Below are positions 1-8,274 of a stretch of DNA of 34,218 bases, piece by piece (position 1 is the stretch's first letter; the number at the start of each line of letters is the position of its first letter). A program made the position numbers and the translations under genes. Source of the DNA: CAZGMJ01 sp964649005 (GTDB lineage: Bacteria > Planctomycetota > Phycisphaerae > Sedimentisphaerales > Anaerobacaceae); NCBI GenBank assembly GCA_964649005.1, contig CAZYMD010000023.1, positions 1-34,218 of the forward strand, in the 5' to 3' direction. Below the pieces are notes generated by a model that was not told where the DNA came from, made no database searches, and was given only the letters and a program-made list of their open reading frames with translations.

Positions 1-341
1 TTACGACGACCTATCCAGGCGTTGTCAAGGCATGGCACTATCACAAGAAGCAGACCGACCATTTCTACGTGCTCAAAGGGACGATCAAGGTCGCCCTGTA
101 TGATGAGCGGGAAGAATCACCAACACACAAAGTAGTCAACGAGGTATACCTTGGCGAACATTGTCCCGGTATGGTCAGAATCCCTTCCGGTGTTTGCCAT
201 GGCTGGATGTGTGTCGGCCAGACCGAGGCGTACATAGTCAACATGGTCTCGGAAATGTACAACCGAGCCGAGCCGGATGAGTTCCGTACCGACCCCCACG
301 ACAATCACATCCCTTACAACTGGGCGCGTAAAGATGGTTGA
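1..341 (+). CDS. rmlC: dTDP-4-dehydrorhamnose 3,5-epimerase family protein (5' truncated)
   Basis: This is the C-terminal part of an RmlC-type cupin; the reading frame is open from base 3, so the start lies outside the window. The family epimerises C3 and C5 of dTDP-4-keto-6-deoxyglucose in L-rhamnose precursor synthesis, in the cytoplasm. Visible family features are the histidine-rich strand WHYHKKQTDHFYVLKG, the following VALYDERE strand, and the RIPSGVCHGW strand with its conserved histidine. The C-terminus (DPHDNHIPYNW) is also typical of the family. The stop overlaps the start of rmlD by 8 bases, which indicates translational coupling. The subgroup cannot be fixed without the missing N-terminus; it resembles the shorter 'epimerase family' proteins as much as classical RmlC. 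Confidence 0.85.
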   Translation, partial: TTTYPGVVKAWHYHKKQTDHFYVLKGTIKVALYDEREESPTHKVVNEVYLGEHCPGMVRIPSGVCHGWMCVGQTEAYIVNMVSEMYNRAEPDEFRTDPHDNHIPYNWARKDG

Positions 342-1176
342 TCGCAAAGTGCTCATACTTGGCGGCAGGGGAATGCTCGGAACCGATCTCACTTCTTTGT
401 GCAGGCAGCGAGGTTACGATGTGCGCTCGCTCGACTTGCCAGAATTCGACATCACCGACGAAGACCAACTGAGAGAAGTTATAGACGGTGCCTCGGCAAT
501 CGTCAATTGTGCCGCTTATACAAACGTCGACGGTGCTGAAAGCGAGCGAGAGCTTGCACACGAAGTCAACGCTCGCGCAGTAGGGCGGCTGGGCTCACTT
601 GCCAGAGATGCCAACGCCTGGGTATTACACATCAGCACGGATTTCGTCTTCGATGGCGTTTCGGATGAACCCTACAATGAAACTGATACGCCAAATCCAA
701 TTAACGAGTATGGGCGATCGAAGCTCGCAGGCGAGGTTTTGCTCGGCCAGAGTGGTTCTCGGCACTGTATAATGCGCATAGAGTGGAGCTATGGCGCCGC
801 TGGTAACAACTTTCCCAGAAAGCTTGTTGTCAAAGCAAAGACTGACAACGAATTGAATGTCGTTGATGACCAGGTCGGCTCACCAACCGCTACAACCGAA
901 ATTGCTGCAACAATCTGCGAATTGTTGTCCAGAAGGCCTGAGGGAATCTTCCACTTTGCCAACGATGGATACGTGAGCCGCTATGACATGGCGAGGTTCA
1001 TCGTGGATACTCTCGGTTTGAACGTCGATTTGCGTTCCTGCAGGACGGGTGATTATGTCTGCCCGGCTGCAAGGCCCTTGAACAGCCGATTCGACTGTAG
1101 TAAGATCAAATGTTTGCTGCAACAACCTATCCAAAGTTGGGAAGGCGCGTTGGAGCGGTTCTTGAGGCAACTATGA
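334..1176 (+). CDS. rmlD: dTDP-4-dehydrorhamnose reductase
   Basis: A 280-residue short-chain dehydrogenase/reductase of the RmlD type. It reduces dTDP-4-keto-L-rhamnose to dTDP-L-rhamnose with NAD(P)H. The Rossmann nucleotide-binding loop GGRGMLG is at residues 10-16, NCAAYTNVD near 57-65 is an RmlD signature, and the catalytic YxxxK is Y125/K129 in EYGRSK. The open frame extends upstream to an ATG at 277, but the fold begins at MVDRKVLILGG, so I chose the ATG at 334, which overlaps the rmlC stop. The TGA overlaps the rmlB ATG (ATGA), so the three genes read as one coupled operon. The length is near the family norm of about 290. Confidence 0.93.
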   Translation: MVDRKVLILGGRGMLGTDLTSLCRQRGYDVRSLDLPEFDITDEDQLREVIDGASAIVNCAAYTNVDGAESERELAHEVNARAVGRLGSLARDANAWVLHISTDFVFDGVSDEPYNETDTPNPINEYGRSKLAGEVLLGQSGSRHCIMRIEWSYGAAGNNFPRKLVVKAKTDNELNVVDDQVGSPTATTEIAATICELLSRRPEGIFHFANDGYVSRYDMARFIVDTLGLNVDLRSCRTGDYVCPAARPLNSRFDCSKIKCLLQQPIQSWEGALERFLRQL

Positions 1177-2186
1177 GAAGAATTCTGGTTACAGGCGGTG
1201 CGGGATTCATCGGGAGCAATTTTGTTCGGATGGTTCTCTCGGAACACCCGGACTGCCTCGTGGTGAACCTGGACAAGCTCACGTATGCAGGCAACCTGGA
1301 GAATCTCGCCGAGTTCGTTAATCATCCCAACCATAAGTTTGTCAAAGGCGATATATGCGATGGGAAGCTGATTGACAAGATAATCGATGAACATGGCATC
1401 GACACCATAATTAATTTCGCCGCAGAGAGTCATGTTGACCGCTCGATTTCCGAGCCCAAGATTTTCATAGATACGAATGTTACAGGGACCCTGACTCTGC
1501 TCGAAGCTGCTCGTGACAAGTCGATAGAGCGATTCATCCAGGTCTCCACCGACGAAGTTTACGGCGCCCTTGGTCCTGAAGGCATGTTCACGGAGCAGAC
1601 TTCCCTTAGCCCCAACTCGCCTTATTCAGCAAGCAAGGCGTCCGCCGACCTGCTCGTCAGGGCCTTTGGCCACACTTGGGGCTTGAAGTATAACATCACC
1701 CGGTGCTCGAACAACTATGGCCAATACCAGTTCCCCGAGAAGCTGATACCGCTGATGATCAATAATGCTCTGAACGACCAGGAACTGCCCGTGTACGGCG
1801 ATGGCATGCAGGTCCGCGATTGGCTCTACGTCTACGACCACTGCACAGCTATATGGCGCGTCCTGGAGAAGGCGCCTCCAGGCGAAATATATAACATAGG
1901 CGGCTGCAACGAGAAACCGAATCTTGAAGTCATAAGCCTTATCCTGCAATGCCTGGATAAACCCAAATCGCTAATCAGACACGTTACCGACAGGCTCGGC
2001 CACGACCGACGGTATGCTATAGATGCAAGTAAAATAATCGATCAGCTTGGCTGGCGGCCTTCGGTCGATTTCGAGCAGGGGATAAAGAGGACTATCGACT
2101 GGTATCTTCACAACAGCGACTGGCTCAAGAACGTTGTTTCGGGTGACTATCAGAAATACTATGAGTCGATGTATTCGAACCGGTAG
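1173..2186 (+). CDS. rmlB: dTDP-glucose 4,6-dehydratase
   Basis: A 337-residue NAD-dependent extended SDR that converts dTDP-glucose to dTDP-4-keto-6-deoxyglucose. The N-terminal TGGAGFIGSN loop is at residues 7-16. The catalytic region has T126-D127-E128 in STDEVYG, and YxxxK is Y151/K155 in PYSASKAS. The C-terminal DRLGHDRRYAID is diagnostic for RmlB. The longer open frame starts at 1110, but the Rossmann strand MRRILVTGG begins at the ATG at 1173, overlapping the rmlD stop as ATGA. It is the last gene of the rml cluster. No rmlA (thymidylyltransferase) is in the window; it may lie upstream. The order C-D-B differs from the common B-D-A-C order, a minor variant. Confidence 0.95.
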   Translation: MRRILVTGGAGFIGSNFVRMVLSEHPDCLVVNLDKLTYAGNLENLAEFVNHPNHKFVKGDICDGKLIDKIIDEHGIDTIINFAAESHVDRSISEPKIFIDTNVTGTLTLLEAARDKSIERFIQVSTDEVYGALGPEGMFTEQTSLSPNSPYSASKASADLLVRAFGHTWGLKYNITRCSNNYGQYQFPEKLIPLMINNALNDQELPVYGDGMQVRDWLYVYDHCTAIWRVLEKAPPGEIYNIGGCNEKPNLEVISLILQCLDKPKSLIRHVTDRLGHDRRYAIDASKIIDQLGWRPSVDFEQGIKRTIDWYLHNSDWLKNVVSGDYQKYYESMYSNR

Positions 2187-2205
2187 GCTGGGGCAGAAGC
2201 CGCCG

Positions 2206-2234
2206 TTGACGTGGATTTTATGATCGTGTATTCT
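2206..2234 (+). promoter_or_regulatory. sigma70-like promoter for the DUF6786-like lipoprotein gene
   Basis: TTGACG (2206-2211) is followed after 17 bases by TATTCT (2229-2234), close to the TTGACA/TATAAT consensus with ideal spacing. It sits in the 130-base gap between rmlB and the lipoprotein gene. The leader also holds a 7-bp inverted repeat, CATGGCG (2256-2262) and CGCCATG (2280-2286), that could form a weak hairpin. The downstream gene has a good ribosome site, AAGGGAGG, about 8 bases before its ATG. Confidence 0.5.
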
Positions 2235-2316
2235 ACCAAGCACAGATTAATGTGCCATGGCGCAGGTTTCAGTTTGGATCGCCATGCAAACAAGATTCGG
2301 ATAAGGGAGGCCTGTA

Positions 2317-3546
2317 ATGAACTATGTAAGACTGTTGTCACTACTAATCGTAGTATCGATTATAGCCGGTTGTACAGAAGAGACCGCAATGACCGCAAAT
2401 GGCACTTTTGGCGACGATATTAAATTCCTTCGCAAGCACACCGATGTAGTAGTTCTCTCTGACAAATCGGGGCAAAATTGCGTCGCCGTCGTGCCACAGA
2501 TGCAGGGACGAATCATGACCAGCACGGCCAAGGGTGAAACAGGCTTGAGCTTCGGCTGGATCAATCGTGAACTCGTTGCGTCAGGTGAATTTGTAAAACA
2601 TATCAACGTCTTTGGAGGTGAGGACCGATTCTGGCTGGGCCCGGAAGGGGGCCAGTTCTCCATATTCTTCGAAAAAGGCGTACCCTTTGACCTGGAGCAT
2701 TGGTTCACTCCCGCACAAATCGACACCGAACCTTTTGATCTCGTTCGCAAGACCTCCAACTCGGCAACATTCGGTAAAAATATTGAGCTAACCAACTACT
2801 CCGGAACAACATTCAAGCTGCGTGTCGATCGAGAAGTCAAAATCCTTGAGAAGGATAAGGCCGCTGTGGCTCTTGGATTTACACCGCCTAAAACAGTCAG
2901 CTTCTCTGCCTTCGAGTCGGACAACAGAGTCACGAATACCGGTGACGCGGCCTGGCAAAAGCAGACTGGATTGCTCTCCATCTGGATTCTTGGAATGTTT
3001 AATCCTTCGGCCGCAACCACCATTGTAATTCCCTTCAATCCCGGGCCGGAAAGCACGCTTGGCCACATCGTCAACGATTCATATTTTGGCAAGGTCCCCG
3101 CAGATCGGCTGATTGTCAAGGATAACGTGATGTTCTTCAGCGGAGACGGTCAGTATCGTAGCAAGATAGGCCTGACACCTAAGAGGGCAAAAGGTATTCT
3201 TGGCAGCTATGATGCCGTCAACAAAGTCCTAACGATCGTGCAGTACAACAAGCCTCAGGCGGCCTCCGATTACGTCAATTCGATGTGGGAGCTGCAGGAC
3301 GAACCATTCAAAGGCGACGTTGTGAATTCGTATAATGACGGCCCCCCTGAGCCCGGCGCAAAGCCTATGGGCCCGTTCTACGAGCTTGAATCATCCTCAC
3401 CAGCCGCAGCGCTTGAGCCGGGAAAGACAATCAGGCACATACACAGAACGTTCCACATGCAGGGCAACGAAGCAGATCTCAGTCGCATCGCCTCAGAGCT
3501 GCTTGGAGTAACTCTCAACGAGATCAAATCTGCGTTCTCGAAGTGA
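2317..3546 (+). CDS. DUF6786-like secreted lipoprotein
   Basis: A 409-residue predicted lipoprotein. The N-terminus is a short lipoprotein signal with lipobox IIAGC, Cys19 being the expected acylation site. The body is beta-rich. It contains the block GGEDRFWLGPEGGQFSIFF (about residues 101-119), then a middle section ending in HIHRTFHMQG. This pattern matches my memory of the DUF6786 family, which is common in Planctomycetes and Bacteroidetes and has a galactose-mutarotase-like, sugar-binding look; no enzyme activity is established that I know of. The sequence shows export and a lipid anchor; a role in handling extracellular carbohydrate is inference. It has its own promoter and a strong ribosome site, and stands apart from rml and the TRAP genes. 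Confidence 0.75.
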   Translation: MNYVRLLSLLIVVSIIAGCTEETAMTANGTFGDDIKFLRKHTDVVVLSDKSGQNCVAVVPQMQGRIMTSTAKGETGLSFGWINRELVASGEFVKHINVFGGEDRFWLGPEGGQFSIFFEKGVPFDLEHWFTPAQIDTEPFDLVRKTSNSATFGKNIELTNYSGTTFKLRVDREVKILEKDKAAVALGFTPPKTVSFSAFESDNRVTNTGDAAWQKQTGLLSIWILGMFNPSAATTIVIPFNPGPESTLGHIVNDSYFGKVPADRLIVKDNVMFFSGDGQYRSKIGLTPKRAKGILGSYDAVNKVLTIVQYNKPQAASDYVNSMWELQDEPFKGDVVNSYNDGPPEPGAKPMGPFYELESSSPAAALEPGKTIRHIHRTFHMQGNEADLSRIASELLGVTLNEIKSAFSK

Positions 3547-3608
3547 CATCTTATCGTGCCTGGTTGTGTGCCGAACCTGTGCCCGATTTCCATAGTGCCG
3601 GAGACCAT

Positions 3609-3638
3609 TTGCATATGTGTTCTCTCTGCGCTTATAAT
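3609..3638 (+). promoter_or_regulatory. sigma70-like promoter for the TAXI-TRAP transporter operon
   Basis: TTGCAT (3609-3614), an 18-base spacer and a perfect TATAAT (3633-3638) lie in the 136-base gap before the TRAP binding-protein gene, about 45 bases upstream of its ATG. A GGAGA ribosome site (about 3667-3671) precedes the start. The consensus -10 makes this one of the better promoter candidates in the window. Confidence 0.5.
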
Positions 3639-3682
3639 GCCCACCAACTATCGGTCAATCTATCCTTGGAGAAACTAGGCGG

Positions 3683-4678
3683 ATGAAGAAACAGATTGTC
3701 TGTGCCGTTCTTGTAGCGTGCATCTTCATAGGTGGATGCAAGAGGGATGAACGCCGCTTTGTGACTATAGGTACAGGCGGAGTAACAGGCATCTACTATC
3801 CGACCGGCGTCTCAATCTGCCGAATGCTGAACAGGAAATCCTCCGATTATGGCATTAAGGCGACAGTCGAATCTACAAGCGGATCTGTTTTCAACGTCAA
3901 TGCAGTGCTAAACGGAGATCTCGTATTCGGCGTCGTACAGTCCGACAGGCAGTTTCAGGCATACAACGGATTGGCCGAATGGGCCACAATGGGCAGGCAG
4001 ACAGATCTCAGATCTGTATTCTCAATCCACCCTGAATCAATCACACTGATCGTCTCTGAAAAAAGCGGCATCGAGGGCATTGCCGATCTAAAGGGCAAAC
4101 GCGTAAATCTTGGCAATCGCGGCTCAGGGCAATTGCAGAATTCAAGAGACGTCCTGGCTGCGGCGGGTTTATCTGAAAGTGACATTTCCGCTGAATACGT
4201 TAAGTCTGTAGAGGCGCCTGGCTTACTCCAGGATGGCAGAATAGACGCATTCTTCTACACCGTGGGGCACCCCAACAGCAATATCAAGGAAGCAACGTCC
4301 GGGAGGATCAAGGTCCGCATCGTCCCTATCACGGGTGCTGCCGCGAGCCGGATGTTGGAGCAATACCCGTACTATGCCAGAGCTGTAATTCCACACTCTT
4401 TCTACCGCTATGCTACAAACACTCATGACGTTGAAACAATTGGCGTAAAAGCGACCTTTGTCACTTCACAACGGGTAGCGAACGACATTGTCTATGCCGT
4501 GACGAGGGAAGTATTCGAGAATATCGCTGACTTCAAAGCTCTGCACCCGGCGTACCAGGTACTGACACAACAGGATATGCTCACAGGACTATCGGCCCCG
4601 ATCCACCCAGGCGCTATGCGATATTACAGGGAGGCCGGATTGGACAAGTACATAGAGTCGAGGCTCATAATAGACTAA
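3683..4678 (+). CDS. TAXI family TRAP transporter solute-binding lipoprotein
   Basis: A 331-residue periplasmic binding protein of a tripartite ATP-independent (TRAP) transporter, TAXI type. It has a lipoprotein signal with lipobox FIGGC (Cys19). The mature start VTIGTGGVTGIYYPTG is the TAXI family signature. It is followed by VFGVVQSD, by SGIEGIADLKGKRVNLG, and by GRIDAFFYTVGHPNS. The protein captures an organic acid or similar small anionic solute and hands it to the membrane subunit; the actual ligand cannot be read from sequence. The lipid anchor is a common variation in this family. Its TAA is directly followed by the ATG of the permease (TAAATG), so the two are co-translated. Confidence 0.93.
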   Translation: MKKQIVCAVLVACIFIGGCKRDERRFVTIGTGGVTGIYYPTGVSICRMLNRKSSDYGIKATVESTSGSVFNVNAVLNGDLVFGVVQSDRQFQAYNGLAEWATMGRQTDLRSVFSIHPESITLIVSEKSGIEGIADLKGKRVNLGNRGSGQLQNSRDVLAAAGLSESDISAEYVKSVEAPGLLQDGRIDAFFYTVGHPNSNIKEATSGRIKVRIVPITGAAASRMLEQYPYYARAVIPHSFYRYATNTHDVETIGVKATFVTSQRVANDIVYAVTREVFENIADFKALHPAYQVLTQQDMLTGLSAPIHPGAMRYYREAGLDKYIESRLIID

Positions 4679-6694
4679 ATGTCAACGGATACCAGGATAA
4701 CAACAAGCAATACTATCATCGCCATCGTCTCGATGGCCTGGGCTTTGTTCCAGCTTGCCTTGCCCCGCCTGATAATCCTCGACAGCGCAACCATCCGGAC
4801 CGTCCACCTGGCCTTCGCAATGACACTCGCATTCCTCACCAGTCCGGCACGTCGACGCACTCGCGCTGGGCAGCCGGATTCACCCGATGTCAGCATTTCG
4901 ATTTTCAACTACATCCTGGCCGCAATTGCCTGCCTGTCTGTCGTATATTTCGTGGTCGACTGGGTTGGTATATCGATGAGGGCCGCAAATCCGTTGCCAC
5001 GCGACATCATTGCCAGTGTAGTCCTGGTCGTCTTGCTTTTTGAAGCTTCCAGGCGGGTAGTAGGCCCGGCCCTGGCTATAGTTGCCGGACTCTTCACGGT
5101 CTACGCATTCTTTGGCCCCTACATGCCGTCAGCAATTGCTTTTCGCGGAGTATCGATCCGAAGGTACCTCAGCCAGGTTGTAATGTCGACGGAAGGCATC
5201 TATGGCATCCCCCTCCGTGTTTCTGCAAGCACTGTATTTCTGTTCGTGTTATTCGGTTCGATGCTCGAAAAAGTCGGAGCAGGGCACTTCTTCAACGATC
5301 TTGCAATATGTCTTTTTGGCCGATTCAAAGGCGGCGCGGCAAAAGCTGCTATTGCGTCAAGCGGTTTGACAGGTCTGGTTTCAGGCTCCAGCATTGCAAA
5401 CGTGGTTACGACTGGTACTTTCACGATCCCCCTGATGAAGAAAGTCGGGTATCCCGCCACTATCGCAGCCGCAACCGAAGTAGCAGCAAGCACCAATGGC
5501 CAGTTGATGCCGCCTATCATGGGTGCAGCCGCATTTATCATCGCAGAGTATCTGGGCATAGACTACTTCGCGGTTGTCAAGGCCGCAATTATTCCCGCTT
5601 TTGTATCATACTGTGCATTGTTCTACATCGCTCACCTGGAAGCATCAAGGCTCGGAATGAGGGGCTTGCCAAAGCAGGATATCCCCAGAATTCGCTCAGT
5701 CCTCAAAAAAGGATACCACTATCTCATACCTCTGTTCGTTCTGATTTACGAACTTATTATAGTGCGCCGCAGCCCCAATATGGCGGCATTCTACGCAATA
5801 GTAGTGCTGGTCCTCGTGGTTCTCGCCAGAAATGTGATTCGAGCGGGTAAAAGCAACATATCTATCACCAGGGGGATGACCGATGGCCTCAAGGCCATCT
5901 CTAACGGCCTGATCGCAGGCTCCCGGAACATGATCACGGTGGCGATGGCGACAGCCACAGCGGGTATCATTGTAGGCATAGTCTTCATGGGATTCAGCGG
6001 CATGATCGTCGAGATCGTGGCAAGTCTCTCACTGGGTCATATCTTCCCGCTGCTGCTCATAGCAGCATTTGCCAGTCTCGTTCTTGGAATGGGCCTGCCC
6101 ACGACAGCAACCTATATCGTCATGGCTTCAATCACTGTCCCAATCATAGTTGAGATCGATGTTGTAAGCTCAAATCCTATCCCACTGATTGCAGCACACT
6201 TGTTTTGTTTCTATTTTGGCATCCTCGCAGACGACACTCCGCCTGTCGGTCTGGCCGCCTACACTGCCGCTGCAATAGCCAAGTCCGACCCCATCCGCAC
6301 CGGAATCCAGGGCTTCATATACGACCTCAGAACCGCCGTTATCCCCTTCATGTTCGTGTTCAATTCCGAGCTTTTGCTGCATGGAGTCACCAGCATACCC
6401 CAGGGGCTGCTGGTCTTCGCGATGGCCGTATTGGGCGCCTTCGCCTTTGCCAACGCTGTACAAGGATGGTTCCTGACGAAGAACAGATGGTACGAAATGC
6501 CTCTCTTCCTCGCCGCATCAATCGTACTCTTCTATCCTGCTGTTCTAACACATATCTTCTCGCTTGACTATTCCATGCGTTATTTCATGTACATCATCGG
6601 GCTTGCCCTATACGCTGTAGCGTTTGCAATTCAGAAATGCAGACTTCGGGGCTCCTTGCCTTCTCAGGCAACTTTATATCAAGACAATCCTTAA
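4679..6694 (+). CDS. TRAP transporter fused permease (4TM/12TM)
   Basis: A 671-residue inner-membrane protein combining the small (DctQ-like) and large (DctM-like) TRAP subunits, the arrangement normally paired with TAXI binding proteins. The N-terminal third has several hydrophobic segments. The DctM part contains the conserved GSSIANVVTTGTFTIPLMKK stretch near residues 237-256, the ASTNGQLMPPIMGAAAF motif, and GMGLPTTATYIVMA near 470. It uses an ion gradient (Na+ in studied members) to import the solute bound by the preceding lipoprotein. The C-terminal segment after about residue 580 is a further hydrophobic extension, as in many TAXI-TRAP fusions. It ends 119 bases before the PBP4 gene; I see no strong terminator there. 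Confidence 0.93.
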   Translation: MSTDTRITTSNTIIAIVSMAWALFQLALPRLIILDSATIRTVHLAFAMTLAFLTSPARRRTRAGQPDSPDVSISIFNYILAAIACLSVVYFVVDWVGISMRAANPLPRDIIASVVLVVLLFEASRRVVGPALAIVAGLFTVYAFFGPYMPSAIAFRGVSIRRYLSQVVMSTEGIYGIPLRVSASTVFLFVLFGSMLEKVGAGHFFNDLAICLFGRFKGGAAKAAIASSGLTGLVSGSSIANVVTTGTFTIPLMKKVGYPATIAAATEVAASTNGQLMPPIMGAAAFIIAEYLGIDYFAVVKAAIIPAFVSYCALFYIAHLEASRLGMRGLPKQDIPRIRSVLKKGYHYLIPLFVLIYELIIVRRSPNMAAFYAIVVLVLVVLARNVIRAGKSNISITRGMTDGLKAISNGLIAGSRNMITVAMATATAGIIVGIVFMGFSGMIVEIVASLSLGHIFPLLLIAAFASLVLGMGLPTTATYIVMASITVPIIVEIDVVSSNPIPLIAAHLFCFYFGILADDTPPVGLAAYTAAAIAKSDPIRTGIQGFIYDLRTAVIPFMFVFNSELLLHGVTSIPQGLLVFAMAVLGAFAFANAVQGWFLTKNRWYEMPLFLAASIVLFYPAVLTHIFSLDYSMRYFMYIIGLALYAVAFAIQKCRLRGSLPSQATLYQDNP

Positions 6695-6813
6695 AAAACG
6701 TCGAAATATATGCTATGTTGTTGCCCACAGAAGCAAATACGCCTGTAAAGGCATAACTTTCTGTAACTGTGACAGTGGTACTCTAAGCAAAATCCAGAGG
6801 AAAACACACAGGT

Positions 6814-8274
6814 ATGAAAATAAGTGTAGACAAACTCTATATCGCATTAATCCTGATCTTAAGCTTCAGCATTTGCGCGCAGGCGGATTTGGCCGAGCGC
6901 ATCGACAAAATTGTCGGATCACAAAAAACCGCTAACTACTCCATTCATATCGTGAAAGCCGATTCAGGGCGAACTATTTACGACCATCAGGCAAAAGATA
7001 TGATGATCCCTGCTTCTAACATGAAAGCTGTCACGACGGCTGCCGCCTTGAGGTATCTCGGCGCTGATTTCGAGTATAAAACGAAAGTAGTGCTCTATAG
7101 AGATACTCTCGTTGTGCTCGGCAGCGGTGATCCGTTACTGGGGGACCGCAAGACCGATGAGAAGTACGGCCGACAATCTGACTGGATATTTAAGGACATC
7201 GCGGCTGCCCTCAAACGCAACCGAATCAAGACTGTAAAAGACATCGTCGTCGATACGAGTGTGTTCGACGACCAGCGAGTTCATCCGCGTTGGCCCCGAG
7301 AGCAACTAAACAGATGGTACGCATGCGAGATCAGTGGCCTTAACTACAATAACAACTGTGTGGATATCATCGCTAAAAACGTGCAGGGTATAGCGCTCGC
7401 ATCCACCAATCCGCCTACCAGGTTTATTACCCTGATTAATAACATAGAATCCGCACCGGATGGCGAAGATGCGATAGGTTCTTATCGAAACGCACATCCA
7501 AACAAGCTCACACTGACGGGCAATTGCAATACTAAAGCAGTGCTTTATGACGTAGCAATTGAGAGGCCCGCCGGATTCTTCGGATTCCTTCTGGCCGAGG
7601 CTCTGGCGTCTGAGGGAATCAAGGCAACTGGCCAGCTAATAGAGAAGCCTGTTGAAACAATTAATGGCTTCAAGCTGCTTGCTGTATACACTACTCGAAT
7701 AGAAGACTGCATAATCAGATGCAACAAGAACAGCCTTGGTATGGCCGCCGAGTCATTATTGAAAACAATCGCTGCAAAAAGCAATCCCGACAACAAGAAT
7801 GGCAGTTGGGAAAAAGGCTGCGAATTGATAGGCAAGTACCTCTCCGAGCTTGGCCTCGATGATAGTCAGTTCTATATCGATGATGGCAGCGGCCTCAGCA
7901 GACAAAACGAACTCAGTGCTAACGCAATCACAACAGTGCTGCAGAAACAGTATCGTAGCAGAAATTGGCCCCTTTATAGGGATTCTCTGGCGGTAGGGGG
8001 GATAGACGGGACCCTTGAGAAGCACTTCAAAAACGAGAGGTACAAGGGCAAAATCCTGGGAAAGACAGGCTACATCGCCGGGGTAAAATCACTCTCAGGC
8101 ATCTGCATTACAGATAAAGGCGACTATATATTCTCCATCCTTGGCAATAACGGCCCATCACGCGACGCAATCAACCGCATTGCCCAGGCTATCATTGACG
8201 AGTCCCTGGGCGATACCAGCATTGGCCCGGAACCAAACCAGACTGATATCGAAGAGGAAACGCCGGGCAGTTAA
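6814..8274 (+). CDS. dacB: D-alanyl-D-alanine carboxypeptidase/endopeptidase, PBP4 family (S13), altered SxN motif
   Basis: A 486-residue exported penicillin-binding protein of the S13 family, which trims or cleaves D-Ala-containing peptide links of peptidoglycan in the periplasm. An N-terminal signal peptide ends near residue 24. Motif 1 SxxK is S68-N-M-K71, with the long insertion typical of DacB before motif 2. Motif 3 KTG is K417-T-G419 in KTGYIAGV. Motif 2 is unusual: where family members have SxN, this protein reads NKNSLGMAAE, with S307-L308-G309, so glycine replaces the asparagine. The C-terminus is an acidic low-complexity tail. AGAGGA lies about 13 bases before the ATG, and an 11-base palindrome ACTGTGACAGT lies in the gap upstream. 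The stop shares bases with the convergent gene. Confidence 0.92.
   Translation: MKISVDKLYIALILILSFSICAQADLAERIDKIVGSQKTANYSIHIVKADSGRTIYDHQAKDMMIPASNMKAVTTAAALRYLGADFEYKTKVVLYRDTLVVLGSGDPLLGDRKTDEKYGRQSDWIFKDIAAALKRNRIKTVKDIVVDTSVFDDQRVHPRWPREQLNRWYACEISGLNYNNNCVDIIAKNVQGIALASTNPPTRFITLINNIESAPDGEDAIGSYRNAHPNKLTLTGNCNTKAVLYDVAIERPAGFFGFLLAEALASEGIKATGQLIEKPVETINGFKLLAVYTTRIEDCIIRCNKNSLGMAAESLLKTIAAKSNPDNKNGSWEKGCELIGKYLSELGLDDSQFYIDDGSGLSRQNELSANAITTVLQKQYRSRNWPLYRDSLAVGGIDGTLEKHFKNERYKGKILGKTGYIAGVKSLSGICITDKGDYIFSILGNNGPSRDAINRIAQAIIDESLGDTSIGPEPNQTDIEEETPGS

Noticed and set aside
2317..3546. Aldose 1-epimerase
   Set aside because: The beta-rich look is similar, but the catalytic His/Glu arrangement of aldose 1-epimerase was not recognised; DUF6786-like fits better.
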